64,000 nt of DNA from Glebionis coronaria. Lineage: Eukaryota; Streptophyta; Magnoliopsida; Asterales; Asteraceae. Of this stretch, positions 1 to 12,012 are shown in pieces. How positions within the stretch are numbered: the first letter of the stretch is position 1; each line of letters starts with the position of its first letter. The notes beneath the pieces were generated by a model. It saw only the letters and a list, made by a program, of their open reading frames with translations. It ran no database searches and had not been told where the DNA came from. The position numbers were made by a program, and so were the translations under genes. The stretch is taken from NCBI GenBank assembly GCA_025667525.1, contig CM046877.1, positions 616,976,580-617,040,579 on the forward strand. Direction: 5' to 3'.

Positions 1-1180
1 AAGTCTTGAAAGTTGTTACAAAGGAAATGGGCACTGACACATTTTTAAACACAAATGAAAGGAAAGAAGAAGAACAAGGGCCAAAAGTGTGCTATTGAAA
101 CATTCAAACATGAAATTGCGCCAAACAACTTCCAATCCCCCAAAATCGGATCAAAAGTTACCACTGTTCACCCCAAGAACCCAGTAACTATCTTCATTAA
201 AACAAAGGGTTAAATGAAATTACCCTTTCCCACACTTGATTCACACGCCTATAATCTCATCCCAACCTTAAAACACTCACTCCCACTCACCAAGAGGCCC
301 CACCACCAAAACCGTTTCACCATCATGTGACAACTTCCTCACCAAGGCTTGCCACGTGTCAAGATCAACAGCCCACATCATTTGCTTCATATCAAAGCTG
401 CTTTAAACGGTTTGGATGCATTAGGACAGCTCATTCCATCAAATGATCTAGAAGACTCAAGGGCATTTTAGAGAAATCAGTGCTAGGGTTTGTGAATAGT
501 GTTTAGCCAGGCATTTGCCTATAAAAGGAGACCTCAACATGTGAGAGTCCCTTTGTTCCAGTCTTTACCTTTTAAACTTGTAATTCCTTTTTAAAAATTT
601 ATAAAAGTTGGTATTTTGAGAAAATTGTAATTCCTTTTTATGTTTTTGGAAGTTGGTGTTGTTTAAAGGGTGATTCTGAGTTCCATTGATTGTTATAAGT
701 GTGCTTGAACCTTTTGGATCAAGGAAGTTTATGTTTGGTAAGGTTTTTCAAGTTTGAAAAAGCTTGAAAGAAGGTTCTGATTTTGCTTATTTTTGTGTAC
801 TAACCCTTAACCATAAGCTATAAGCTCTTGCAAGCTTGTTGACACCAAGCTTGTGAAGGGATTAGAGCCCTTGGTTGAGTTGTTTGTTGCTTGTGTTGAA
901 GACATCAAGTCCTTGAGTTTCTGCTTTGAAACATCAACCAAGGCATTCATCATCTTTCTTATTGAAGTACCTTGGTCTTGTTCTAGTTGTTGAACAAGGT
1001 CCAAGGAGCATAGCTGGCCTTCCTAGGATGTTGTGGAAGGCAGGTATAACCTCTTGTTAAGATTCCTCTCAAAATTTCATGTTTCTGCTTATTTTGTACT
1101 TTGGTATATGATTTGGTGTTCTTGTGTTTGTGATTTGTGTTTTATGGCTGGTTTCTGTTAGTTGTCACCTAGTGTAGCTA
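1..1180 (+). repeat. Diverged promoter-bearing repeat, plus-strand copy
   Basis: This stretch aligns along its length, in the same block order, with the reverse complement of about 62600-63560. Shared landmarks are a GGATCAAAA block near 150, a TATAAAAGGAG box near 520, CCCTTTGTTCCAGT near 550, TTGTAATTCCTTTT near 580 and TTTTTATG...AAGTTGGTGTT near 635-660. The repeat therefore contains a conserved TATA-type promoter and transcript leader, as an LTR would. No open coding sequence was found. It ends where the truncated leader of the minus-strand retroelement begins, near 1180-1200. The family could be an LTR or another transcribed non-coding repeat; the outer boundary is outside the window. 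Confidence 0.55.
520..528 (+). promoter_or_regulatory. TATA box of the promoter-bearing repeat
   Basis: TATAAAAGG lies about 25-30 bases before the conserved CCCTTTGTTCCAGT block. The same box occurs in the inverted copy at 63082-63090. Preservation in two diverged copies supports a real Pol II core promoter, probably of a retroelement. Confidence 0.5.
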
Positions 1181-1479
1181 TTTGATCATTAAAATCAGTA
1201 GGTTGTGTTTGAAAATCAAAAGTCGTCATGCATAAAACAATGACATATAACTAAATATGAATGGCGGTTGTCCATCCATATTAGTACAACAATATCAATG
1301 AAAACATCAAGGTTAAAACCTTAAGGTGCTGAAAACATCATGGTTAAAACAACAATGCGCTGACAACATCAATACGTGGAATAACAAACATTGTCTTAGG
1401 AAGCTCCTGGTGACTACCCACTAGTCAAAGGTCGAGTTTTAGAGCCTACAGTTCGAAGCCTTGGCTCTGATACCATAAT
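1181..1479 (-). mobile_element. Truncated retroelement leader with tRNA-Met primer site
   Basis: Read on the minus strand, the LTR ends in GTTACA. After four bases comes TGGTATCAGAGCCAA (1475-1461), the standard plant primer-binding site complementary to the 3' end of initiator tRNA-Met. Untranslated leader sequence follows to about 1200 and then stops. No gag or pol coding sequence is left, so the element body is deleted or was cut off by the neighbouring repeat. The site fixes the orientation of the 1480-4745 LTR as minus and marks it as the 5' LTR. Confidence 0.8.
1461..1475 (-). other. Primer-binding site, initiator tRNA-Met
   Basis: The reverse complement reads TGGTATCAGAGCCAA, matching the 3' acceptor of plant initiator tRNA-Met as used by many Copia and Gypsy elements. 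It lies four bases inside the LTR end, the expected spacing. Confidence 0.85.
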
Positions 1480-4400
1480 TGTAACACCCCATATTGATAA
1501 TGGAATGTCACGCGTAATTATGGCGTGTCATCAAAGCATACAAGGATAAATTGTATAAAACATTACATGACCATAGGGATAACCGGAATCAAACATCGGT
1601 TCCCAAACATAAGCCCAAAACATAATAAAGCAAAAGAAATGAATGAAAGACTAAACAAGCATAAGTATATGAAGGCAAAAAGGAAAAGAAGTCTCTAGCA
1701 GCTTCCATCCTATGCACGTCCTCCAAATGCTCGAGTCTTTCCTAGGGTACCTGCCGTTTTGGGACATGGAAAGAAAAGTAACGGCTGAGCAAAACGCTCA
1801 GTGCACGGATGTAGACATAGTATGAATGACTGAAACATAATAAAGCCTTAAAAGCAGCAGAAATGTATAAGTCCTGGAAAACCTGGAACATGTTCATAAA
1901 ACTGGTTTTATAGTTTGAAAAGCCTTATGTTTATCTTATGAAAACTGTTTAACATATTTTACCATTAGCCAATATAGGTCATGAAAATCCACCATGCATG
2001 AATACTTGGAGGGGTGGCCTCATCGTGCAAATTAGAGGGGCTGCCTCTAATTTAATATACTGGTTCTGGGTAGGAGGGATCAGCTCCTTGTGAAGGATGC
2101 AAGGCACACACCACATTCACCATGAAATCCTGACTGAAACATGTAACTAGGATGCACCCATACGCCCCACATGATAAATATAATAAATGCCCAAAAGCTG
2201 AAGGGACGCCACGAGCAATCACTCCGCCGTGGTGAAGTCATAACATTGGTGCCTCCAATGTTATGGTTATGGTAAGGTGAAACTGTTCATGCATGTATAT
2301 GGCTTAGGCATTTAATTAAACATAAGCAATCAAAACATATAAAACATAAACTGGGAAAACAGTTGGCTGCATACGGGGAATCCTAATAAGGAAAGAATGT
2401 CCATACTGAAAGGACGGGAATCCATACCTTATGTCCAGTGAACGAAGAAGATGAACTGAGAGGAATCCTACTTCCGTATCACTAATGCTACATAAATACA
2501 TATATGAATAAGTATCTGCTTACTAAATACGTAGCTGGTTTTATGTCATGTCTTAGCTTATTTTAAATGTTCTTATCATGTTTTACTGTTTTAAAGCCTT
2601 AAACTGTGTTTATCTTATATTCTGTATACTCTGATTAAGTATTTCTGGTATTTCATGTATTATTATACTTACTGTGTAATAATAAGTAACTTTCCAAAAA
2701 TAGCAGGTTTCCTAAAAAAGAAAGTTTCCAAAAATAGAAAGTATCCAAAAATAGAAATTTACCAAAAATAGAAAGTTTCCAAAAATTGAAAGTTTCCAAA
2801 AATTGAAAGTTTCCAGAAATAGAATTACTGCTTAAAATAGATAAGTTTCTAAAAATTAGAAAGTTTCCATAAATAGATTAGCTGCCTTAATTAAATAAGT
2901 TTCTAAAAATAGAAAGTTTCCATAAATAGATATAAGCTGGTTAAATAAGCTAAGTATATAAGCTTAAGTGTTTTCTGATTATTATTCTAAGTCATGAGAT
3001 TATTAAGTATAGTTTATTAATTATTACATGTAAATTTAAATAAACTATAGGTTAAAAGTATTTAATTAAATATAAACATGATTTAATTAAATTAAGTGTA
3101 TAATATACTTAAGTTAAAATATGTATAAATATTAATATTAGTTTAACCTAAGTCGTGATAATTAATTAATATAAGTCATGCTTAATGATTAATTAATTAC
3201 TATAGTATAAATTAAATAATAAAATACTTAGGTTAAAAATCATGTATTATTAATTAATAATGATAAACCTAAGTCCATGTTTTAATTAAATTAATTAAAT
3301 AACATGTCAAATTAATTTAATTGAACTTGTAAATAATAATATTGTAATCATAAGTCATGTTTTAATTATTTAATTTACCTTGTAAATTAACATACATGTT
3401 AAAGCTAACAACTTGTAAAATAATATCCCGTAACCATGTATTATTTTATTAAAACGAGTCGAAAACCCAAACCGTGAAAACCCGTGTTATCTTAAATATA
3501 AACCGAACCAAACAGCCCTTTAAATTCAGGTTATTAAACCCACTGCCAAACGCACCCTTAACATTCTGTTAAACCAAAAACCAAACACCCCCTTACACTG
3601 CCAGTTACCACTGGCAGTGGTGATGGTGCCACCGGCAGTAGCCGGTTCCCACTGCTAGAACGATAAACACCACTGGCCGCAGCCAGTGGTTCCCCCTGCT
3701 CGTTCGCTGTTCCCCCTGCTCGAGCAAAACCAAGCCAACACCCTTTTTAGGGTCGCGGCTAGTGGTGTAAGTCATCATCGAGAGTCATAAACTCTCGGTT
3801 TGCGTGACAACAGGCCAAACGAACACCCCCTTACACTAATAAGTCTCGTTTTAAACATGTTTATATTCTTAAAGTTCGTGTCCTTGATTAATTAACAAAG
3901 GAAAAAGAATTTAAAACGAGATTAGGGTTTTCACTTACTTGTTTAGGGTTTAAGGAAAACACAAACTTGAATCATCACTCTAGCACTAGATCACCATGAC
4001 TATTCTTCTTGGTCCTTGGTGATTAAAACCCGACGGCAGGAAGGAGAAGGGAAGAAAAAATAATGGCTAGATTCCAATTTTTAGGGTTTGATAGGATTTT
4101 GCTCTTTGTCCAAAAATAAAAATACTCCTTCCGTCTTTTGATATACACGGCACAAACACATACACTTGGGCTTTGAGCCCAAGTCCTTCCTTTTCTTATT
4201 TTGTCTAAAACAGCCCGAAACTTTACTCTTATGTGTTTGTGTTATTCGTTTAATAAAACGTACGCATTTAATTTAATACGTACTCAGTTTCTCGTATAAA
4301 TTATGCTGTGAAATATCTTGTAATAACTTCATGCGTTATAAGTAATATTAATTTACGTAGTACTTGTCGTATTAATTTAATTATACGTAATAAGAATAAA

Positions 4401-4745
4401 CGTGTCTAATATTCATGTTTACGTGTTACGTAGTTTACGTGATTAAATTAGTTATCGATCGTGACATAATATATTTATTCGTCTTTGTAATAAATATATA
4501 TATACGTAAATAATATTAGCTCCTGTTTAAATTACGTTCATGATTTTATGATCGCATGTTCGTGATTATATATTGTTTAATTAATTATTGTGTGTTCGTG
4601 TGTAGTAAATACTTATCGTGTTCTAACAAGTACATAATACGTAGAATCCTAACACGTAATCGTAATCATGCTATAATAGGAAAGTTTTAATCTAGTACGT
4701 ACGATCTAAGGGTACTATTCATGATAAAAGCATGCGGGTTTTACA
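1480..4745 (-). mobile_element. 5' LTR of a retrotransposon
   Basis: The minus-strand LTR starts TGTAAAACCCG (4745) and ends GGGGTGTTACA (1480), giving TG...CA ends over 3,266 bases. It is followed directly by the primer site at 1461-1475. The interior is mostly AT-rich. A central block at about 2000-2500 matches, in reverse complement, 42180-42690, a block of the plus-strand LTR that starts at 40677 with the same TGTAAAACCCG. The flanks do not show a 5-base target duplication (ATAAT versus GTTCA), as expected if only the 5' part of the element is left. Short repeats of AAAGTTTCCAAAAATAG occur at 2700-2930. Superfamily cannot be set without gag-pol. Confidence 0.75.
2690..2935. repeat. Degenerate short tandem repeat inside the LTR
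   Basis: A unit of about 18 bases resembling AAAGTTTCCAAAAATAG recurs roughly ten times with drift. It is internal to the LTR and has no coding potential. Confidence 0.7.
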
Positions 4746-4935
4746 GTTCATGTATCATAGTGTAAGAGTGGTCATATTTTGGATTTGTATGCACAAGTCA
4801 GCCGTACATTTTGAGTGATGACATGCTACTTTTAGAGGTTATGTCATAACTCAATGACCACTAAAAACATTACCAAAAATGTTCGTACTTCGCCGCAGCG
4901 AAGCGCGGGCTCCAAGTCCAAGTATAATGAAAAGG
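4746..4935 (+). other. Possible decayed Helitron 3' tail
   Basis: A perfect hairpin, CTTCGC-CGCA-GCGAAG (4888-4903), is followed by CGCGGGCTCCAAGTCCAAGT. Plant Helitrons often end in a GC-rich hairpin and then CTAGT. Here the last motif would be CAAGT, so the match is imperfect. No 5' end was found because the LTR interrupts the sequence at 4745. Confidence 0.3.
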
Positions 4936-4969
4936 ACACTTATTTTTTTTATTTTTTTTATTTGAACTT

Positions 4970-5771
4970 AAAAGGACACTTATTAGAGTGGGCTAAAATC
5001 ATATAAAATGAAACTAATTATAACAGAGTGGGCTAAAATTATATAAAAGGAAACTTATTAGTTGGGCTGGGCTGAATGAAAGTAAGGTGTACTCGAGGAG
5101 TGGAGTAGGAACGAGGATAGAGTCTCGTTGCCGAACCACAATAAATCTTGGTGTCTTCCTACTAGGTTGTTTCTTTCCTTACTCATTACTTACCTTCATC
5201 ATCATTACACTTACTACTTATTGTTAATGCATTAGAATTGAACCTAATCATTATGCAACTAGCTTTCAAGTAAAATATGGTTTTGACACTCACCTAGTTG
5301 AAAGGAATTTTAATTAGGAGATAAACCGAATAGAAACTATTCAACCCCCCTTCTAGGCTTTACAATGATTGTGAGTCTCGCTAACAAACCAAACGCACCA
5401 TTAGTTTTTTTAAAATGAATGACTCAATGAAGTAACGATTAACTTTTGCCTGTACACGTCTAGTTTGAGTGTTTGACTGTCGAGCTATATCTCCCTTCTT
5501 CCTTAACAGTCGAGCTAGATCATCCAGAATTAGCTATTTCTTTAGCTATATCTTTGCCCTTCTCTTTTTTCTAGTTACACATATAATAAAAAGGACACTT
5601 ATTAGAGTGGGCTATACTCCGTATAAAAGGAAACTTATTATACAAAAGTGGGCTATACAATACATACATGCATCATCTGTTTGACTCTGTATGTATCCAG
5701 TTACATATAATAGGAAACCTATTATAGGCGGCTATATATAACATATTTGGGCTGGGCTGAATGAAAGTGCA
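4970..5771 (+). repeat. Direct duplication upstream of the F-box gene
   Basis: Two diverged copies, about 4970-5082 and 5589-5771, share the ordered blocks AAAAGGACACTTATTAGAG, TGGGCTA, ATAAAAGGAAACTTATTA and GGGCTGGGCTGAATGAAAGT. The sequence between them (5083-5588) includes TTCAACCCCCCTTCTAGG near 5340, a phrase that resembles retrotransposon LTR ends; that resemblance is weak evidence. The second copy lies just upstream of the F-box transcription start region, so the duplication may have given the gene its present promoter. Confidence 0.65.
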
Positions 5772-5790
5772 ACCGCCTTATCGTAGGTGC

Positions 5791-5799
5791 TATATATAC
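5791..5799 (+). promoter_or_regulatory. Candidate TATA box of the F-box gene
   Basis: TATATATAC lies about 135 bases upstream of the ATG at 5932. The stretch after it (CTCTGTACCTCATTATTATC, then CAACAACAACC runs) looks like a plant 5' leader. A second TATATATA occurs at about 5733. Position only; no direct proof of use. Confidence 0.4.
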
Positions 5800-5931
5800 A
5801 TCCGTTTGACTCTCTGTACCTCATTATTATCATAGTTCAACAACAACCACAAACCTAAATCAGATTTGTTATCTATCGTTCAACAACAACCCTAAACCAG
5901 ATTCAACCCTAAAATCATCAGATTCGACTCG

Positions 5932-8404
5932 ATGGCAGAGATATCTATGCTCGATTTGATAGAGAATATATTATCAAGATCGGATGCGGAAGATCTGATC
6001 CAATGGAAGCGTGTTTGTAAGTCATGGTATTCTTTGATATCAACTCCTAGTTTTGCTAAGTTACATCTTAAGATGACCGGAAATGATAGGCATCGAAGGA
6101 TATTGATGCCATGGTTCTGGAAAGCAGTCGATAAAACATCAAATGAAACCTTGTATGATTACAATAAATGGAAGTTGGTTGGTTCTTCCAATGGTCTTGT
6201 ATGCTTCACTCGTTTATACAAAGATGGTCTAACTGTGATTAATAATCCTTGGACTGGAGAGGTTACAAAACTGCCCATGTCGCCCCTAGTTCCCAAAGTT
6301 GTTACAGGTTTGTTGACTTTTAGTTTTGGTTACGATTCATACACAGATGATTACAAGGTTTTTATGGCCATCAAAAAAGGTTCACACGAGTCACTCGTTC
6401 AGATCTTTTCCTTAAAATCAAATACTTGGAAAGTTATTGGACAATTCAAGTTTGTGATTGCTTATTCCTTACCGGGTATGCTGTGCAATGGGGCACTTCA
6501 TTGGTTTGTGTTTGATTCACGTAAAGTCCTCTCTTTTGATTTATCCCGAGAGGAATTTAGAGTGATCCCTGAACCAATAGACTCAACATACAAGTCTTCT
6601 GATGTAACCTCATTGGGTATGTTGGAAGACAAACTATGCATATTTTCTTATAATATGGAGGATGAGGATGACCTTCCCTATCACATATGGGTAATGAAAA
6701 GCAACAATGTTGAGGCGTCATGGGAACTATTGTCTAATGATTGCGAGACCAAGTACGAGGTGGTACATTATATGAATATGCTTGATTACAATTCACCTCA
6801 AAAGATAACGACGAGTTTCTTTTGTGATTATAATAAAAAATGTTTGTCAAGGGCCTGGAAACATATTCGTGCTCAGAAATTCGTGCCAAGCCTTCTATCT
6901 CCTGTATATGTTCATACCGGGAGACTAAGCCCACCAAAGAACAACAAGAGTATTGAACTGTGGAGTACTCAGGTTGGTTTTACTTTACAATTCCTTTATT
7001 TTAATACAATACTAGCACGTATCCCACACTTCACAATTTTGTTTTATTTTCATTGTTTTTATTTTTATTGTTAATCCCCCTTAGTCTAAGGCGTTAAGGC
7101 TGGTCAGAGTGGTAAGAAACCCACTCGCCGCCACGTCATCACCACATCACCTTTTCTACAACTCACCCAAACTCCCTTTGAAGGTAATGACACTCACCCA
7201 AACTCACTACAACCCACATTTCATACCTATTTTTTTATTATTTAAACACACCTCACTTACAAAAAACACCCAGTAATAAACTTAACAAAAAAATAAAACC
7301 ACTTGGGCCCACAAAAATAAACTCACCCAGGGTGAGTTTGCCCCTGTTTTTTTTTCTCTGGGAACTTACTCGCGCGCGAGTTATTTAGGGGGAATGGAAG
7401 TAGCTCGCTACTTTGATCAAGTCACTCGTGGCTTTTGATCCACTCCCACCAGCCTAAGTAGCCTCCTCTCTTGTGCCTTTTGTTTTGCCTTGGCTTAGGG
7501 TCCCCCCATTGCGTTCCCTCGCTTAGATCTACGTGCTAGGTTGGCTTGTTTGTTTTTGGCATGTATTAAAAAATAGGGAGCCTGATGCACGCTAGAGGCG
7601 CGCCCGAGGCAGATGCACTACCCTATTGCATCAAACACCCACCCTGATGCGTTGCAATCATGTACTTGGCCTTAAAAAGTGAAATTGGTCTTACTAATGT
7701 GTATCTGGCCTACTTCGTATGGGCTTTGCTTTAAGATATGGGTCTACAGTCCAATTGCTTTTGATTTGCTTTTAAGTATTAAAAAACAATGACACTTCTG
7801 ATCTTTGTCGACTATTTTATATATTAGACCGATATGGAATCATGAACTATGAAAATGCATGGTATCTTTTGATAATAAATGTGATATTATTGTGTTTTGT
7901 GCATGTAATTTAAAAGTATTTTTTTAATTGTCGCCTCGGGTACGTGATGTGCGCGCATTAACATCACTATATTTTAGATATGTAAATCGAACATTGATTG
8001 TACTGAGCCTTTTATGTTTTTTTTAAGGTTGCTGAAGGAGAATGCCGAGACTTGCCGGCTAAGATTAGGAATTTTGTCAAGAATGAACGGGTTAAAATAC
8101 ATACTTTGTTATCTTTTATTCTATACTTGTACCTAGTTTATAATTGGTTCTCCTTTCTAAACTTCCGAAAACAATACAGGCTGAGAGAATCTATAGGAAA
8201 GAAGTTGGAGAGACTGAAAATTTGTATCTGCGTGAAGATGGCGAGACGTAAGTTCTTTTTATTCTACGTTAAGTTCTTTTTACGTGGTTTTGATTTTGTT
8301 ATAAATTTAGCCTTTTAAAAATTTCTTGCAAATTAATGTGTAGCAAAATAGAGATTCAAGTCGGCGGGAGTCACACCACATCTCTTTGTGCAGAAAGAGG
8401 GTAA
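5932..8404 (+). CDS. F-box protein with F-box-associated (FBA) domain, four exons
   Basis: Predicted substrate receptor of an SCF ubiquitin ligase: the F-box binds SKP1 and the rest selects the target. Exons are 5932-6972, 8028-8090, 8180-8247 and 8344-8404; all junctions are GT-AG and keep frame, giving 410 residues and a TAA stop. Residues 1-45 form the F-box (LIENILSRSDAEDLIQWKRV, then CKSWYSLISTPSF). Residues about 85-330 show FBA/kelch-like features: NPWTGEVTKLP, FGYDSYTDDYKV, WFVFDSRKVLSFDLSREEF. This is the usual length and layout for plant F-box/FBA proteins. The three small 3' exons (63, 68 and 61 bases) encode a charged tail that I do not recognise; exon 1 could also be read through to a stop at 7074. 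Intron 1 is 1,055 bases and holds a Tourist MITE. No frame breaks are seen, so the gene may be functional. Confidence 0.8.
7098..7454. mobile_element. Tourist/Harbinger-type MITE in intron 1 of the F-box gene
   Basis: The 357-base element has ends GGCTGGTCAGAGTGG and CCACTCCCACCAGCC, inverted repeats with two mismatches. It is flanked by TAA on both sides (7095-7097 and 7455-7457), the Harbinger target duplication. It has no coding capacity. A CGCGCGCG-centred palindrome lies near 7370. It probably inserted after the gene formed. Confidence 0.8.
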
Positions 8405-8562
8405 TAATAATTATAGAATAACACCATGAATTTTACAAGGATATTATTGATTCAGTTTTAAAGTTTTGCAAACATGTATGTTAAGTTCTGGTAATAATAT
8501 GAACAATGAATTAATTTTATAATCCTAATAGATGATATTATTGTGTTTTGCTTCAAGCATTA
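8405..8562. other. Non-coding 3' flank of the F-box gene
   Basis: AT-rich sequence following the F-box stop codon. No gene, RNA or clear repeat was recognised. Confidence 0.5.
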
Positions 8563-8596
8563 CTAGTACAATACTCGTGCGTTACTCGAGTATAAC
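8563..8596 (-). mobile_element. Helitron 3' terminus, minus strand
   Basis: On the minus strand the sequence reads TACTCG-AGTAACGCA-CGAGTA, a hairpin with a 6-base stem, then TTGTACTAG followed by T. Hairpin plus CTAG|T is the standard plant Helitron 3' end. The matching 5' TC end, which would lie to the right, was not found; the Harbinger element starting at 8913 may have inserted into this Helitron. Confidence 0.55.
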
Positions 8597-8909
8597 GATT
8601 CAATAATTCATAAAAGAAAATTTATAAACTTGTGAACTTATTTTATATAAAAAAAATATTAACACACGCATCAAGACAACTAAAAATAAAATATCTCAAA
8701 GTACATAAACAATACTACAACTAATATAATTTCTCTAACACATTGTACTATAGTAATACATGAATTATACTATAACCTCAAAACTAATAAAGAAAAATAT
8801 TCTTTTTCAAACTTTATACTATTGTCCCAAATGAATCAACTATCATAGTAGAAATGACAGTGGTCATTTTGATTTTTGACAATTAATGGAAACTTTTAAT
8901 ATTACCCAC
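8597..8909. other. AT-rich sequence between the Helitron end and the Harbinger element
   Basis: No open gene or repeat boundary seen. It may be interior sequence of the Helitron whose 3' end is at 8563. Confidence 0.4.
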
Positions 8910-9292
8910 TAAAGGCCTGTTTGTTTGATTTTTTTAATAAGTCCTGTAAAATAATATTGACTGTCTGGATATATGTTGTCTGTTTGTGAACTGATATGTG
9001 ACTGTTTGTTTTTCGTGTTGAATAAAGTGTCTGAATTTAAAAAAATTACTATTTTAACCTTTAATATGATATAACAATTATTGAAAAAAAAGATTAATTG
9101 AAATGTTGGTAATAAATATAATGCATACAACTAATAATGTTAAAAAACCAAGATAAACATTAACAATAAGTTTGATAATCATATAAAAAAACGTTAGGAA
9201 CTAGTTAAACATTACTCAAATGAACAAATGTGACATTCAAACATGTCAAACATTTTCCATTAATCGATTAGCGATCTCATCACGAAAAGAAG

Positions 9293-10577
<1,285 letters not shown>

Positions 10578-10639
10578 TTATCCTATGTAATCGCGTTGAT
10601 TGGTTTCTTCGTTATGAACCAAATAAGAATAATTAGAAA

Positions 10640-11150
10640 CAACATTTCTTCTTGGAGATCCATAACCTTCAGATAATACAACGAAACAAGTCACTAAATT
10701 ATATATAACGCAATAACTCATTGAAGAGCGGATACAACTGTTATGAGTCTGCTACAAATGAATATTTTGGGTCTGATGCAAGCATTTTACTTAAGTAATC
10801 TGCTGTCTGGGTTTGCTCAATCTATTTGCTATAAGCAATCTAAAACACTATATGTGCACATTTCAAAAGTTTAATAATGCTCCATTATATAGTACGTAAC
10901 AGATTGCAAAAAAAAGGTTATTATATTCACATTTAAAACACTATATGTGCACATTTCAAAAGTTTAAAGCATTTGAACTTTTCTAAATACTACGTTACCT
11001 ACTTTACTACAATCAATGACAACAAATATATTATTATCTAAAAGAACATGATAAATTTGAATATTCTTATCTAAAAGAACAAACCGGGTCAAAATTCATC
11101 AAAAGTAAATTTTTATACAATCTGATTAGCAGAACATTAAATCACCCTAC
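10640..11150. other. Harbinger interior, non-coding
   Basis: AT-rich. The phrase AACACTATATGTGCACATTTCAAAAGTTTAA occurs twice (about 10846 and 10937), a short direct duplication about 90 bases apart. No gene recognised. Confidence 0.5.
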
Positions 11151-11154
11151 AGCA

Positions 11155-11622
11155 AGGGAATCGATCTCATCTGTTATTGGGCCCCATGCTCAAACTTGCT
11201 CGGGGTTCCCATGTATGAACTCTCTTCTACTATGTTTTTACACTTGAGCACAGAATACAACGGCGAGGTGCTAAGACACGTATTATCTGGTGACAGAGGA
11301 CCTACTGCAGATGTATTTGTAAGTCTTGTCATGCCCACAGTCTCCTATAGGGATATGTCTAATTTGAACCCTGAATGTGTTAATTCTGGTTGTATTCTTG
11401 TCTCTAAAGGGTTAAAATTCAGGCTTAATATGAAATGGATCAGATAGGTTAAAAGTTAAAAGTGGTACACTCATTGGTTTCTAAATTCTTCATAATCAAG
11501 TGCTCTAACTAATGCCCACTTAAACAAATGATTAGGTCCTAAATGCAGCAGCAGCTGTTGGCATCTTGGCAGAAGTAGTTGCTCTTGCAAAACATAACAA
11601 CCAACGAGCTTTGGCTCAGTAG
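11155..11622 (+). pseudogene. Captured fragment of anthranilate phosphoribosyltransferase
   Basis: Resembles the tryptophan-pathway enzyme that joins anthranilate to PRPP (trpD/PAT1 in plants, plastid). Three pieces are readable on the plus strand. Near 11175, LLLGPMLKLARG resembles the family's NLLGPMLNPARVP motif. 11240-11318 gives YNGEVLRHVLSGDRGPTADVF, ending at a GT donor. 11536-11622 follows an AG acceptor and gives VLNAAAAVGILAEVVALA, then a TAG stop. In the intact enzyme these follow one another near the C-terminus, with VLSGERGP..D then LNAAAAL. The internal intron (11319-11535) is kept, so the fragment was copied from genomic DNA, not mRNA. It is incomplete and cannot make the enzyme. 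It lies inside the Harbinger element on the strand opposite to the transposase. Confidence 0.7.
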
Positions 11623-11896
11623 TATGTGTGTAACCAGTCAAATGGGTTCAACTCTAAAAATCATTCAGTATATTGAGGTTTTAACATCAAGTAAATAAAG
11701 TACTAGCGTTGAGGAGTTCTACAGGTGATCAAGGTTTCATAAAACTGAAAAGAATAGAAGAGCCTTTCAAACTTAAATTGACATCTGATATATGTTAAAA
11801 CAGAATAAAGCAAATACAATAAGTTCTAAAATGCTAAACCAAAGAGTGCTAGGTTCATAGACATGAATTCAAATTAGATAACATAAAACATCACTT

Positions 11897-11961
11897 AACA
11901 ACTACTGCGAGTTTTGTTCAAAAAAAAAAAAAAAAAAAAAAAAAAAACTACTGCGAGTTCA
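11897..11961. repeat. Poly(A) tract between 12-base direct repeats
   Basis: CTACTGCGAGTT occurs on both sides (near 11903 and 11948) of TTGTTC plus about 27 A residues. This looks like a short poly(A)-tailed insertion with a target duplication, or slippage; it is too short to classify. Confidence 0.5.
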
Positions 11962-12012
11962 ACTCGCTTCTTGAATTTCCTAAACAGATGCCAAAAAGTA
12001 GCAGCTAACTAG

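Noticed and set aside
1480..4745. Solo LTR
   Set aside because: A primer-binding site and leader follow the LTR end and the flanks show no target duplication, so it is a truncated element.
11196..11447. Complete small protein gene
   Set aside because: The frame reads through a GT donor; only the segment to 11318 matches the enzyme and the rest is intron.
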